In this document: positions 7,948 to 13,999 of the stretch, piece by piece
Position numbering within the stretch: position 1 is the first letter of the stretch
Layout of the letters: each line of letters opens with the position of its first letter
NCBI GenBank assembly: GCA_964558405.1
Contig: CAZLDG010000028.1
Coordinates: forward strand, 1 to 18,029
DNA length: 18,029 bases
From: Thioglobus_B sp964558405
Lineage (GTDB): Bacteria; Pseudomonadota; Gammaproteobacteria; PS1; Pseudothioglobaceae
Direction of reading: 5' to 3'
Position numbers and translations under genes: made by a program
The notes under the pieces: model-generated
Database searches by the model: none
What the model was told of the DNA's origin: nothing
What the model saw: the letters and a program-made list of their open reading frames with translations, nothing else

Positions 7948-9114
7948 ATGAATACGCAGGAGCGCACTTTTGCCCTTAAGATTTCTTTGATTATGGCAGC
8001 CCGTATGCTAGGGCTGTTTATGGTGTTTCCGGTTTTCTCAGTCTATGCCAGCAACTACCAAGGCACTACCGCTTATCTGATTGGTTTGGCCATTGGTATT
8101 TACGGCCTAACGCAAGCGGTGTTACAGATTCCTTTTGGCTATCTCTCGGATAAATATGGACGCAAGCCTCTACTGGTGATTGGTTTGCTACTGTTTCTAC
8201 TGGGTAGTGTTATTGCTGCACAATCCACTCATATTATTGGCGTTGTCATTGGTCGATCCCTCCAGGGTGCTGGCGCTATCTCAGCTGTACTGATGGCCTT
8301 TTTGGCCGATTTTGTTCGCGAAGAGCAACGTTCTAAAGCCAACGCCTTTGTTGGTGTACAAATTGGCCTAGCCTTTATGTTGTCTTTACTACTAGGCCCA
8401 GTGATTGCGACAAACTTTGGCCTCTCGGGCTTGTTTTGGAGCATTGCCGGTTTGTCATTGATTGCACTAATAGTCATGACAACTCTGCCACATGCCCAAC
8501 CCAAAGCGCAATACAGTCTTTCACTTGATAATATTAAGCAAGTGCTAACCCACAACCTGCTAAGACTGGACTTTAGTGTTTTTACTCTGCACTTGGTACT
8601 AACCTCTGGCTTTGTGGTTTTACCGCTGCTGATGCTTGAGCACAATATTATCCAGATGAGCGATAACTGGAAGTTGTACTTGCCAGTGATTGTATTGTCA
8701 TTTGCGGGCATGATACCCCTGGTAATCATCTCGGAAAAATTCAAAAAAACCAAGCCGATATTACTACTGGCCATCGCCCTACTGGCCATCAGTCAACTGT
8801 TGTTTTATTTCTTGAGTTTGGACTACGTGACTTTCTTTATTCTGCTCACCGTATTTTTTATTGGCTTTAACGCCTTAGAGGCCATGCTGCCTTCGCAAAT
8901 TGCCAGAACTGCCGTGAGTGATAAGCGTGGCTTAGCCATGGGTATCTATGCAACATCGCAGTTCCTAGGGGCGTTTGTAGGTGGAGTGTTTGGCGGGTGG
9001 ATTTATGCCACGCAAGGTCTAAATAGTGTATTCTTATTCACCACATTAATGATAATTATTTGGGCAATCATCATGCTCAAATTCCAGCAACAAAACACAA
9101 GGGAGAAAAAATAA
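7948..9114 (+). CDS. MFS transporter, YajR-like (proton-coupled efflux family), 12 TM
   Basis: This inner-membrane protein of 388 residues has about 12 hydrophobic segments. MFS motif A lies between TM2 and TM3 (GYLSDKYGRKP, about residues 64-74), preceded by GLAIGIYGLTQAVLQIPF. GRSLQGAGAISAVLMAFLADFVREEQRSKANA corresponds to TM4 and the following loop. These segments resemble YajR of E. coli, whose substrate is not settled. YajR has an extra C-terminal cytosolic YAM domain; this protein ends right after TM12, so that domain is missing. The gene is one base from ssb, an arrangement also seen in pseudomonads. The substrate cannot be read from the sequence. Confidence 0.85.
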   Translation: MNTQERTFALKISLIMAARMLGLFMVFPVFSVYASNYQGTTAYLIGLAIGIYGLTQAVLQIPFGYLSDKYGRKPLLVIGLLLFLLGSVIAAQSTHIIGVVIGRSLQGAGAISAVLMAFLADFVREEQRSKANAFVGVQIGLAFMLSLLLGPVIATNFGLSGLFWSIAGLSLIALIVMTTLPHAQPKAQYSLSLDNIKQVLTHNLLRLDFSVFTLHLVLTSGFVVLPLLMLEHNIIQMSDNWKLYLPVIVLSFAGMIPLVIISEKFKKTKPILLLAIALLAISQLLFYFLSLDYVTFFILLTVFFIGFNALEAMLPSQIARTAVSDKRGLAMGIYATSQFLGAFVGGVFGGWIYATQGLNSVFLFTTLMIIIWAIIMLKFQQQNTREKK

Positions 9115-9115
9115 A

Positions 9116-9577
9116 ATGGCAGGTATTAACAAAGTAATTTTGGTTGGCAACTTAGGCGCAAAGCCCGAGGTGAAATATGCATCAAATGGTAGTGCAATTG
9201 CCAATTTATCTGTGGCTACTTCGGAAGCTTGGACGGATAAAAATACCGGTCAAAAACAAGAAAAAACCGAGTGGCATCGTGTTAGCCTATTTGGTAAATT
9301 GGCAGAGATTGCGGGGCAATATCTAGACAAGGGCTCAAAGGTCTACGTTGAAGGCAAGCTACAAACCCGTAAATGGCAAGACCAAAACGGTCAAGACCGC
9401 TACACCACCGAAGTGGTGGTTTCAGGCTTTAACGGCACGCTGCAGATGTTAGATCGTCGTGAGGATATGGGTAGCGCACCAGCGCCAACCTCAAGTGCAC
9501 CGGCGGCAAAATCTGCGCCAGCAGCGGATCCAATCACCCCGGTTGATAACACCTTTGATGATGATATTCCGTTCTAG
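9116..9577 (+). CDS. ssb: Single-stranded DNA-binding protein SSB
   Basis: SSB coats single-stranded DNA during replication, repair and recombination. The 153-residue protein starts with the OB-fold (MAGINKVILVGNLGAKPEVKY; EKTEWHRVSLFGKLAEIAGQYL; GSKVYVEGKLQTRKWQD, about residues 1-112). A disordered Ala/Pro/Ser linker follows, then the acidic tip DDDIPF that recruits partner proteins. A GGGAG ribosome site lies inside the end of the MFS gene, about 10 bases before the ATG. It is the last gene of the bamD-MFS-ssb cluster. Confidence 0.97.
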   Translation: MAGINKVILVGNLGAKPEVKYASNGSAIANLSVATSEAWTDKNTGQKQEKTEWHRVSLFGKLAEIAGQYLDKGSKVYVEGKLQTRKWQDQNGQDRYTTEVVVSGFNGTLQMLDRREDMGSAPAPTSSAPAAKSAPAADPITPVDNTFDDDIPF

Positions 9578-9599
9578 GAAAATTTTAGTTTCAAATCCA

Positions 9600-9628
9600 T
9601 AAAAAACCCCGGGCATCGGGGTTTTTTA
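9600..9628. terminator. Bidirectional rho-independent terminator between ssb and nhaA
   Basis: Bases 9600-9611 pair with 9617-9628 (12 bp, including CCCCG/CGGGG) around the 5-base loop GGCAT. On the plus strand the stem ends in TTTTTT. The paired A-run on the other side gives a T-run on the minus strand, so it can stop both ssb and the convergent nhaA transcript. Confidence 0.93.
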
Positions 9629-9653
9629 TTGGCTGTAAATTCTATCTGCTAAA

Positions 9654-10826
9654 TTACTCGCTGCTTTTTGCTGGCAAGGTCTTCATCAGTACAACATAAC
9701 CCACAATGGCTGAGAGTACCGAGCCGATGATAATACCCAATCGCTCATCAAAGGCTTGTTCTACGCCAAAGGATAGAGAGCCAATGAATAAACTCATGGT
9801 AAATCCGATACCGGCAACCAGTGCCACGCCGTAGAGCATACCCCAGCTGACATTATTGGGTAGCTTGGCAAAGCCTAGTCTAATACCAATCCAGCAGAAC
9901 ATAAAGACACCAATTTGCTTGCCCAGTAGTAGTCCTAATGCAATACCTAGAGGCACAGGATGCATGAGTTGCTCAAGACCAACACCATTTAAAGAAATTC
10001 CCGAATTGGCAAAAGCAAAGATAGGCAGTATCACAAAGGTTACTGCGCCATGTAGATCATGCTCTAGGCCTTTTAACATCGAGCGATTTTTGTCTTTTTT
10101 GTCTTTAATTGGAATAAACATGGCCAGTATCACTCCGGCCAATGTTGCGTGTACGCCCGATTTCAGTACCGAAACCCACATAATAATACCGACCACAATA
10201 AAAGGAAATACCGTTGAGCTACCCTTTTTATTTAAACGATAAAGCGCAACAATACACACAGCTACTATCGATAGTGAGATTAATGAGATATCTGCTGTGT
10301 AGAAGATGGCAATAATGATAATCGCACCCATATCATCAAAGATGGCCAAACCAACTAAGAAGACCTTAAGACTGATGGGTACACGACTACCCAATAGAGA
10401 AAGAATACCGAGCGCAAAGGCAATATCGGTTGCTGTAGGTATGGCCCATCCACGCATGGCCACTTCGTCGCCTGAATTAATAGCAATATAAATCAATGCC
10501 GGTACAATCATGCCGCCAATGGCAGCCAATCCAGGCAGAATAACGTCTTTAGGCTCTCGCAGTTCCCCTTCTAATAGCTCTCGTTTAAGCTCAAGACCCA
10601 CCAGAAAAAAGAAGATAGCCATTAAGCCGTCATTGATCCATAACAGCAGTGGCTTGGCAATTTCAAAGTTGCCAACACGTATCTCAACTGGCATGTCGAT
10701 CAACATGTCGTAATACACATGCAGTGGAGAGTTGGCAAAGATCATTGCCAAAGCCGCCGCAACCACCAGCATAATACCGCCGGCTGACTCTAGTCTAAGA
10801 AATTCTTTGATATTACTCATTACCAT
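9654..10826 (-). CDS. nhaA: Na+/H+ antiporter NhaA
   Basis: NhaA exchanges two protons for one sodium ion across the inner membrane and supports sodium and alkaline pH tolerance. The 390-residue protein carries the pair of ion-binding aspartates in GLAIFDDMGAIIIIAIFY (Asp164-Asp165, matching Asp163/164 in E. coli). It also has the Asp in AIPTATDIAFALGIL (Asp134), Asp66 in WINDGLMAIFFFLVGLELKREL, and the lysine in LGLLLGKQIGVF. Length is typical and about 12 hydrophobic segments are visible. Two in-frame ATGs exist, at 10826 and 10820. The GAGGGGG ribosome site is 6 bases before the first and 12 before the second, so 10826 is preferred. It is transcribed alone from the promoter listed at 10869. 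Confidence 0.97.
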   Translation of the reverse strand: MVMSNIKEFLRLESAGGIMLVVAAALAMIFANSPLHVYYDMLIDMPVEIRVGNFEIAKPLLLWINDGLMAIFFFLVGLELKRELLEGELREPKDVILPGLAAIGGMIVPALIYIAINSGDEVAMRGWAIPTATDIAFALGILSLLGSRVPISLKVFLVGLAIFDDMGAIIIIAIFYTADISLISLSIVAVCIVALYRLNKKGSSTVFPFIVVGIIMWVSVLKSGVHATLAGVILAMFIPIKDKKDKNRSMLKGLEHDLHGAVTFVILPIFAFANSGISLNGVGLEQLMHPVPLGIALGLLLGKQIGVFMFCWIGIRLGFAKLPNNVSWGMLYGVALVAGIGFTMSLFIGSLSFGVEQAFDERLGIIIGSVLSAIVGYVVLMKTLPAKSSE

Positions 10827-10868
10827 GAGCTACCCCCTCAAGAAACTATTATTATCTTATCGGCAAGC

Positions 10869-10877
10869 ATTTTAGCA
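10869..10877 (-). promoter_or_regulatory. Predicted extended -10 promoter for nhaA
   Basis: Read leftward, TGC followed by TAAAAT forms an extended -10. Transcription would start near 10862, giving a leader of about 36 bases with the strong GAGGGGG site. The -35 region is weak. Just upstream, around 10894-10909, lies the imperfect inverted repeat TTGGTTGCCAACAA, which could be an operator. Confidence 0.45.
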
Positions 10878-10923
10878 TAAAGCAATATCAGGATTGGTTG
10901 CCAACAATTCTTATACTGATTAT

Positions 10924-11133
10924 CTAAGATTCAGTGCCACGAATAACGTCTGCCAAATCAAAATAGTGATTACACGGCCCGCCGAGTTTATTAATTTGTT
11001 CGATGCATTTCAGTCTTTGCTCAGTAGTTAACTCTTTGCTGAGTGTGAGCAGTTGTAGTAAACGTTGTTCTTGATCTTGATCAGCTTGAATATATTCACC
11101 AATCAAGGTTAGGGCTGCTTGTTCAGGATTCAT
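10924..11133 (-). CDS. Small conserved-looking protein of unknown function, 69 residues
   Basis: I do not recognise this protein. The frame is open from 11235, but the upstream part is the out-of-frame end of the MFS gene, so the ATG at 11133 is the sensible start. The product is soluble, helical and acidic-to-neutral: MNPEQAALTLIGEYIQADQD, then a Gln/Leu-rich stretch, and a C-terminal segment LGGPCNHYFDLADVIRG with Cys, His, Tyr and Asp that looks like a conserved site. It has no signal peptide or membrane segment. The start overlaps the end of the MFS gene by 11 bases, and the only ribosome site would lie inside that gene, so translational coupling is likely. It may be an accessory of the transporter. 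Confidence 0.6.
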   Translation of the reverse strand: MNPEQAALTLIGEYIQADQDQEQRLLQLLTLSKELTTEQRLKCIEQINKLGGPCNHYFDLADVIRGTES

Positions 11134-12301
11134 AATGATGATGTATTTTTTTAGCAATAAGTAATAACACAACACCCAATACGGCGATTGTTGCTGTGAC
11201 CAATAGCGCTGGATTATAACTGGAAAAATGCGCATGCAAACTCACACTATACAGCGGTGCACTTACCTGCCCTACCCCGTAGGCCGAGGTCATCGCCCCC
11301 ATTAGCACCACAGGATTGGCGCCAGCTAATTTGCCACCATAGTGCATAAACAAGGCCACGTGACCAATAAAGGTACTGCCAAATAAAACGCCACTCAGCA
11401 GATTCAAGCCTAAATCATTACTTAACACCGGAATTAAAATCCCGATGATTTGCAACACAAAGGCCAAAATAATCATATTAACACTGCCATATCTATAGGC
11501 AAGTCGCATCCAGATAATTGCCGAAGGAATTCCAGCCAGACCTACCAATAGCCAACCCAAACTACCACTACCCTCTAGTCCTGCTAAGGAATTGATAATA
11601 TCAGGGAAAAAACTAGACTGCACCACCATGGTGACCCCTGCGGTGAAATACGCAGCAATCAGTAGTAACACATAAGGCGAGAAAATATCACGAGACAATG
11701 TATGTTGCACTTGATGAGCCTCTTGTTCTTTGTCAAATGAGAGGATATGAACACAATAAAACGACAACACAAATGCACTTAAGGCGAGTGCCATCCAGGC
11801 ATCAGGCCAAGCGCTATCCTGCAAGACGTATTGCGCAATTAGCTCACTCAATGCGACTGAAAAACCGATGCCACTAAAATGAATACCCATGGCCTTGGTT
11901 TTATCTGCGAGATTGAGTTTAACCATCACCAGTGCGCCACCGACAATCAGCACCATGGCACTGCCAAATCCAGCAACAACTCTAGAGACAAACCACAAAG
12001 CCTCATTTGTGCTGGTGGCTAGAATCAGGGTGGTTAATACACTGAGCGCTAGACCCAAGCGAAAATATTTAACCTTAGTATTAACATCTTTAATAAAGAT
12101 ACTAAATACCGCACCACTTAGATAACCCACATAATTAATAGAAGCAAACAGACCAGCATTGGTCACACTAAGAAAATCCTCCAGCATCGGAGGTAGCATG
12201 GTGGTAAAGGCAAAACGTGCTACACCCACACCGATAAACAAGCTTAAGATGCCTGCTAATAAAATATTGGCATTTTTGTTGCCATCAAGTAAGTTGAACA
12301 T
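11123..12301 (-). CDS. YbfB/YjiJ-type MFS transporter
   Basis: This inner-membrane transporter has about 12 hydrophobic segments. The start of the membrane domain, LFIGVGVARFAFTTMLPPML, is the signature of the YbfB/YjiJ group (Pfam MFS_4). It is followed by NYVGYLSGAVFS and later by AMGIHFSGIGFSVALSE and FIGHVALFMHYGG. The group's substrates are unknown. The frame is open from a GTG at 12337 (404 residues); the ATG at 12301 (392 residues) removes a polar 12-residue extension and gives a normal N-terminus, so I prefer it. Neither start has a clear Shine-Dalgarno. The 3' end overlaps the small gene at 10924-11133. Confidence 0.85.
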   Translation of the reverse strand: MFNLLDGNKNANILLAGILSLFIGVGVARFAFTTMLPPMLEDFLSVTNAGLFASINYVGYLSGAVFSIFIKDVNTKVKYFRLGLALSVLTTLILATSTNEALWFVSRVVAGFGSAMVLIVGGALVMVKLNLADKTKAMGIHFSGIGFSVALSELIAQYVLQDSAWPDAWMALALSAFVLSFYCVHILSFDKEQEAHQVQHTLSRDIFSPYVLLLIAAYFTAGVTMVVQSSFFPDIINSLAGLEGSGSLGWLLVGLAGIPSAIIWMRLAYRYGSVNMIILAFVLQIIGILIPVLSNDLGLNLLSGVLFGSTFIGHVALFMHYGGKLAGANPVVLMGAMTSAYGVGQVSAPLYSVSLHAHFSSYNPALLVTATIAVLGVVLLLIAKKIHHHYES

Positions 12302-12381
12302 AGGATAAATCTCATCGGGTTGAACAACATCATACACCTTGGTAATAGTGCAGACATTGATAATCTAAGTGGAAATTCATC

Positions 12382-12396
12382 CAATGATAGCCATTG
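12382..12396. repeat. Short inverted repeat upstream of MFS gene
   Basis: CAATG and CATTG are separated by five bases (ATAGC), about 45-80 bases upstream of the MFS start, depending on the start chosen. It could be an operator, but a 5-bp repeat can occur by chance. Confidence 0.25.
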
Positions 12397-12400
12397 AATT

Positions 12401-12426
12401 TTAAACAAAGGCTACTTAGGGTAGCC
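12401..12426 (-). terminator. Possible terminator of the Spy-like/cytochrome b561 operon
   Basis: Read leftward, the stem GGCTAC/GTAGCC (6 bp, loop CCTAA) is followed by TTTGTTTAAAATT, an interrupted T-run. It lies about 75 bases after the cytochrome stop codon. The same hairpin is half of the two-hairpin element at 12410-12478. Confidence 0.45.
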
Positions 12427-12478
12427 ACTCCCGCACCCAACTTGCAGATTTAGCACAAAAGGGAGAAAACTAAATCTG
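12410..12478 (+). repeat. Two-hairpin element, copy 1
   Basis: Hairpin 1 is GGCTAC (12410-12415), loop TTAGG, GTAGCC (12421-12426). After an 18-base spacer, hairpin 2 pairs CAGATTTAG (12445-12453) with CTAAATCTG (12470-12478) around the 16-base loop CACAAAAGGGAGAAAA. The order, the pentaloop, the 16-base loop length and the TTAG/CTAA stem end are all repeated in copy 2 at 16028-16090, although the paired bases differ. The strand given is the one that matches copy 2. On the transcribed minus strand it forms the 3' trailer of the cytochrome operon. Confidence 0.7.
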
Positions 12479-12499
12479 TCGCTATGGATGCATTAAATA

Positions 12500-13042
12500 C
12501 TAGTCTCTAGCGCCAAACCAAACCCTGGCAAAGAGTTTTTCTTTGAGAACAAGTTGGTGATACAAGGCAGCCAAGACATGACCAGCCACCAATAGTATTA
12601 GCAACACACTCAAGAGCTTATGTGCCAACAGTGGCGCCACCCCTTCAAAACTCTCAGGCAGTGTCGCGTCTGAGCCGAAAAATACAATATCACCCAAGCC
12701 AATGGTTTGCGCCGCAACAATACCACTAACCGACATCAAAATCGTTAGCATATACAATGCATAATGTCCGAGCTTGGTCAGTTTGCTATTAAGCTGAGAA
12801 CTGGTATTAATCGCTTTAGGTTTAGTGCTACGCCAGCGCACTAACAAACGCACCAACATAAAGATTAAAATGCCAATACCCACGGCCATATGCGTTCTTA
12901 GCATGTTGATTTTTTCTGGGTCGGTATTGGGCGTATCTTCTAAAGCAGCATGACCCATTACCAGCCAAAACATAATGGCAATAGCTAATAGCCAATGCAG
13001 GCTTACTAAAAATGGATGATAGCGTTTTATTGTATGACTCAT
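12500..13042 (-). CDS. Cytochrome b561-type membrane diheme protein
   Basis: This 180-residue inner-membrane protein has four hydrophobic helices and belongs to the prokaryotic cytochrome b561 family (Pfam PF01292). These proteins carry two b hemes and move electrons between the quinone pool and acceptors such as superoxide; the exact partner here is unknown. Candidate heme ligands are the histidines in YHPFLVSLHW (9 and 16), RTHMAVG (51), LAHKLLS and GHVLAALYHQ. It is the third gene of a leftward operon, 10 bases after the small His-rich gene, with AGGGG just upstream of its ATG overlapping that gene's stop. Linkage to Spy-like proteins and two-component sensors suggests a periplasmic redox or metal stress role, which is inference. 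Confidence 0.88.
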   Translation of the reverse strand: MSHTIKRYHPFLVSLHWLLAIAIMFWLVMGHAALEDTPNTDPEKINMLRTHMAVGIGILIFMLVRLLVRWRSTKPKAINTSSQLNSKLTKLGHYALYMLTILMSVSGIVAAQTIGLGDIVFFGSDATLPESFEGVAPLLAHKLLSVLLILLVAGHVLAALYHQLVLKEKLFARVWFGARD

Positions 13043-13052
13043 ATATTAACCC

Positions 13053-13334
13053 CTAACGTCTTCCATAACCATGGCCGTACTTATGCGCACCACCACCTTG
13101 ATGATTACGCATACGTTCACGCTTTTGTTTGCCAGCACCTAAGTGTGCAGAGCTATGATTCTCTCTAAGCAGTGCTCGCTGCTCGCTACTTAACAGCGCC
13201 TCAGATCTTAATTCAAACCTGTCTATAGGTGAGGCAACATCAAAACTAGTCAGCGCTTCTTCTGCACTGGCTTGCGCCGCCAATGAGAAGCAGATAAGTA
13301 CTGCGTAACTTGTTGATTTTTTTAATGTTTTCAT
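13053..13334 (-). CDS. Small exported His/Arg/Gly-rich protein with one LTXXQ-like motif
   Basis: The 93-residue product has a signal peptide with a good cleavage site after QASA (residue 24). The mature part contains LLSSEQRALLREN (about residues 47-59), which resembles the LTXXQ motif of Spy/CpxP proteins. It ends in a basic tail with Gly, His and Tyr (HQGGGAHKYGHGYGRR). It looks like a half-size relative of the larger protein encoded 15 bases upstream. I infer a periplasmic location and possible metal or membrane-surface binding by the tail. I do not recognise a named family member. Confidence 0.7.
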   Translation of the reverse strand: MKTLKKSTSYAVLICFSLAAQASAEEALTSFDVASPIDRFELRSEALLSSEQRALLRENHSSAHLGAGKQKRERMRNHQGGGAHKYGHGYGRR

Positions 13335-13349
13335 GACTTAGAACTCTAT

Positions 13350-13856
13350 TTACTTTAGCTCACAACCACGGCCATGCTTATGATCATGATGCTTAACACC
13401 CAAGCGCTCAAATACTTCATGTCTTTGCTCTTTATTTAAGCCCATGTAATCGAAAAACGCTTGTCGTTCTTGATATGACATGCGCTTGATATTGTTGCGC
13501 ATAGTATTGGCAAATGCTGCACGATCCATGGTTGGCATGTTGTTAACCTCATGGCGCGCTTGATGATATCTTCCTTGGTCTTGTTGCTTATAAGAGGTTT
13601 TATCGTGCTTATGTGATTTGTCACAACCCTTATGATCACCCTTACTGCCGCGCATTCTCTCTTTAAAAGACTGTCTTTGCTCAGCAGTCATCTTGCTCAT
13701 GTTTTCACGCATCATCTGTCTGAAATTATCACGATCTTCTGCTGACATGGCGTGCACCTTGTCATGTAAGGTGATATGCGTATTGTCATCAGCCTGTACG
13801 CTATACGCACCCAAAGTTAAAGCAGATAATGTAAAAATCATTGTCAGTTTTTTCAT
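13350..13856 (-). CDS. Spy/CpxP-like periplasmic protein with duplicated LTXXQ-type repeat and His-rich linker
   Basis: This is a 168-residue protein with a signal peptide (cleavage near residue 22, SVQA). Residues 37-70 and 107-140 are two copies of one unit: both start with Met, then have a D-R pair at repeat positions 5-6, Phe at 9, Met-Arg at 13-14, Asn at 16, Met at 20, Arg-Gln at 25-26 and Phe at 28. MTAEQRQSF in the first unit matches the LTXXQ motif of CpxP, Spy and CnrX-type stress proteins. Between the units lies a Lys/His/Gln-rich linker with Cys78 (HKGCDKSHKHDK), and the C-terminus is HHDHKHGRGC with Cys165. Known relatives are chaperones or metal/stress sensors' partners. A role in binding a transition metal is inferred. 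GGAG lies 8 bases before the ATG. Confidence 0.8.
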   Translation of the reverse strand: MKKLTMIFTLSALTLGAYSVQADDNTHITLHDKVHAMSAEDRDNFRQMMRENMSKMTAEQRQSFKERMRGSKGDHKGCDKSHKHDKTSYKQQDQGRYHQARHEVNNMPTMDRAAFANTMRNNIKRMSYQERQAFFDYMGLNKEQRHEVFERLGVKHHDHKHGRGCELK

Positions 13857-13888
13857 GTTGTTACTCCGTTGTCATAAAAGATGGTGCC

Positions 13889-13894
13889 AGTATA
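13889..13894 (-). promoter_or_regulatory. Predicted -10 box for the Spy-like operon
   Basis: On the minus strand this reads TATACT, placing the start near 13882 and giving a leader of about 25 bases. No good -35 is present. A GTTACA sequence (13904-13909 read leftward) lies close to the missing -35 region, consistent with activator dependence. Confidence 0.45.
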
Positions 13895-13945
13895 CGACGC
13901 CTGTGTAACTACAGTATTTCCTAGGTAAATCAATTTGTATCGCTT

Positions 13946-13962
13946 TGTTACCGAGTGTAACC
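13946..13962 (+). promoter_or_regulatory. Candidate OmpR-family operator (tandem TGTWACC, 10-base period)
   Basis: TGTTACC (13946-13952) and TGTAACC (13956-13962) are direct repeats whose starts are exactly 10 bases apart, one helical turn. This is how dimers of OmpR/PhoB-type regulators bind. GTTAC and GTAAC are also inverted repeats about five bases. A third TGTAAC occurs at 13904-13909. The tandem lies just upstream of the RR1 promoter, between the two divergent operons. Confidence 0.5.
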
Positions 13963-13987
13963 CGTTCTACTGACCAGAGGGCTGACG

Positions 13988-13993
13988 TATAAT
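13988..13993 (+). promoter_or_regulatory. Predicted -10 box for RR1, leaderless start
   Basis: A perfect TATAAT ends six bases before the A of the RR1 start codon at 14000, so transcription should begin at or within a base or two of that ATG. The -35 hexamer at the correct spacing (TTCTAC) is poor, as in activator-dependent promoters. Confidence 0.5.
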
Positions 13994-13999
13994 CGCCTC

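Noticed and set aside
8229..8789. Open frame of 186 codons on the minus strand inside the MFS transporter gene
   Set aside because: It lies wholly antisense to a well-supported transporter. Its translation has no recognisable domain and shows the Ser/Thr/Lys-rich composition of a shadow frame.
9856..10242. Open frame of 128 codons antisense to nhaA
   Set aside because: nhaA is certain from its catalytic aspartates. The antisense translation is Pro/Ser/Ile-rich, without motifs or a ribosome site.
10924..11235. Longer version (103 codons) of the small unknown gene
   Set aside because: The first 34 codons lie out of frame in the end of the MFS gene and give an implausible hydrophobic/aromatic run. 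The ATG at 11133 gives a coherent soluble protein.
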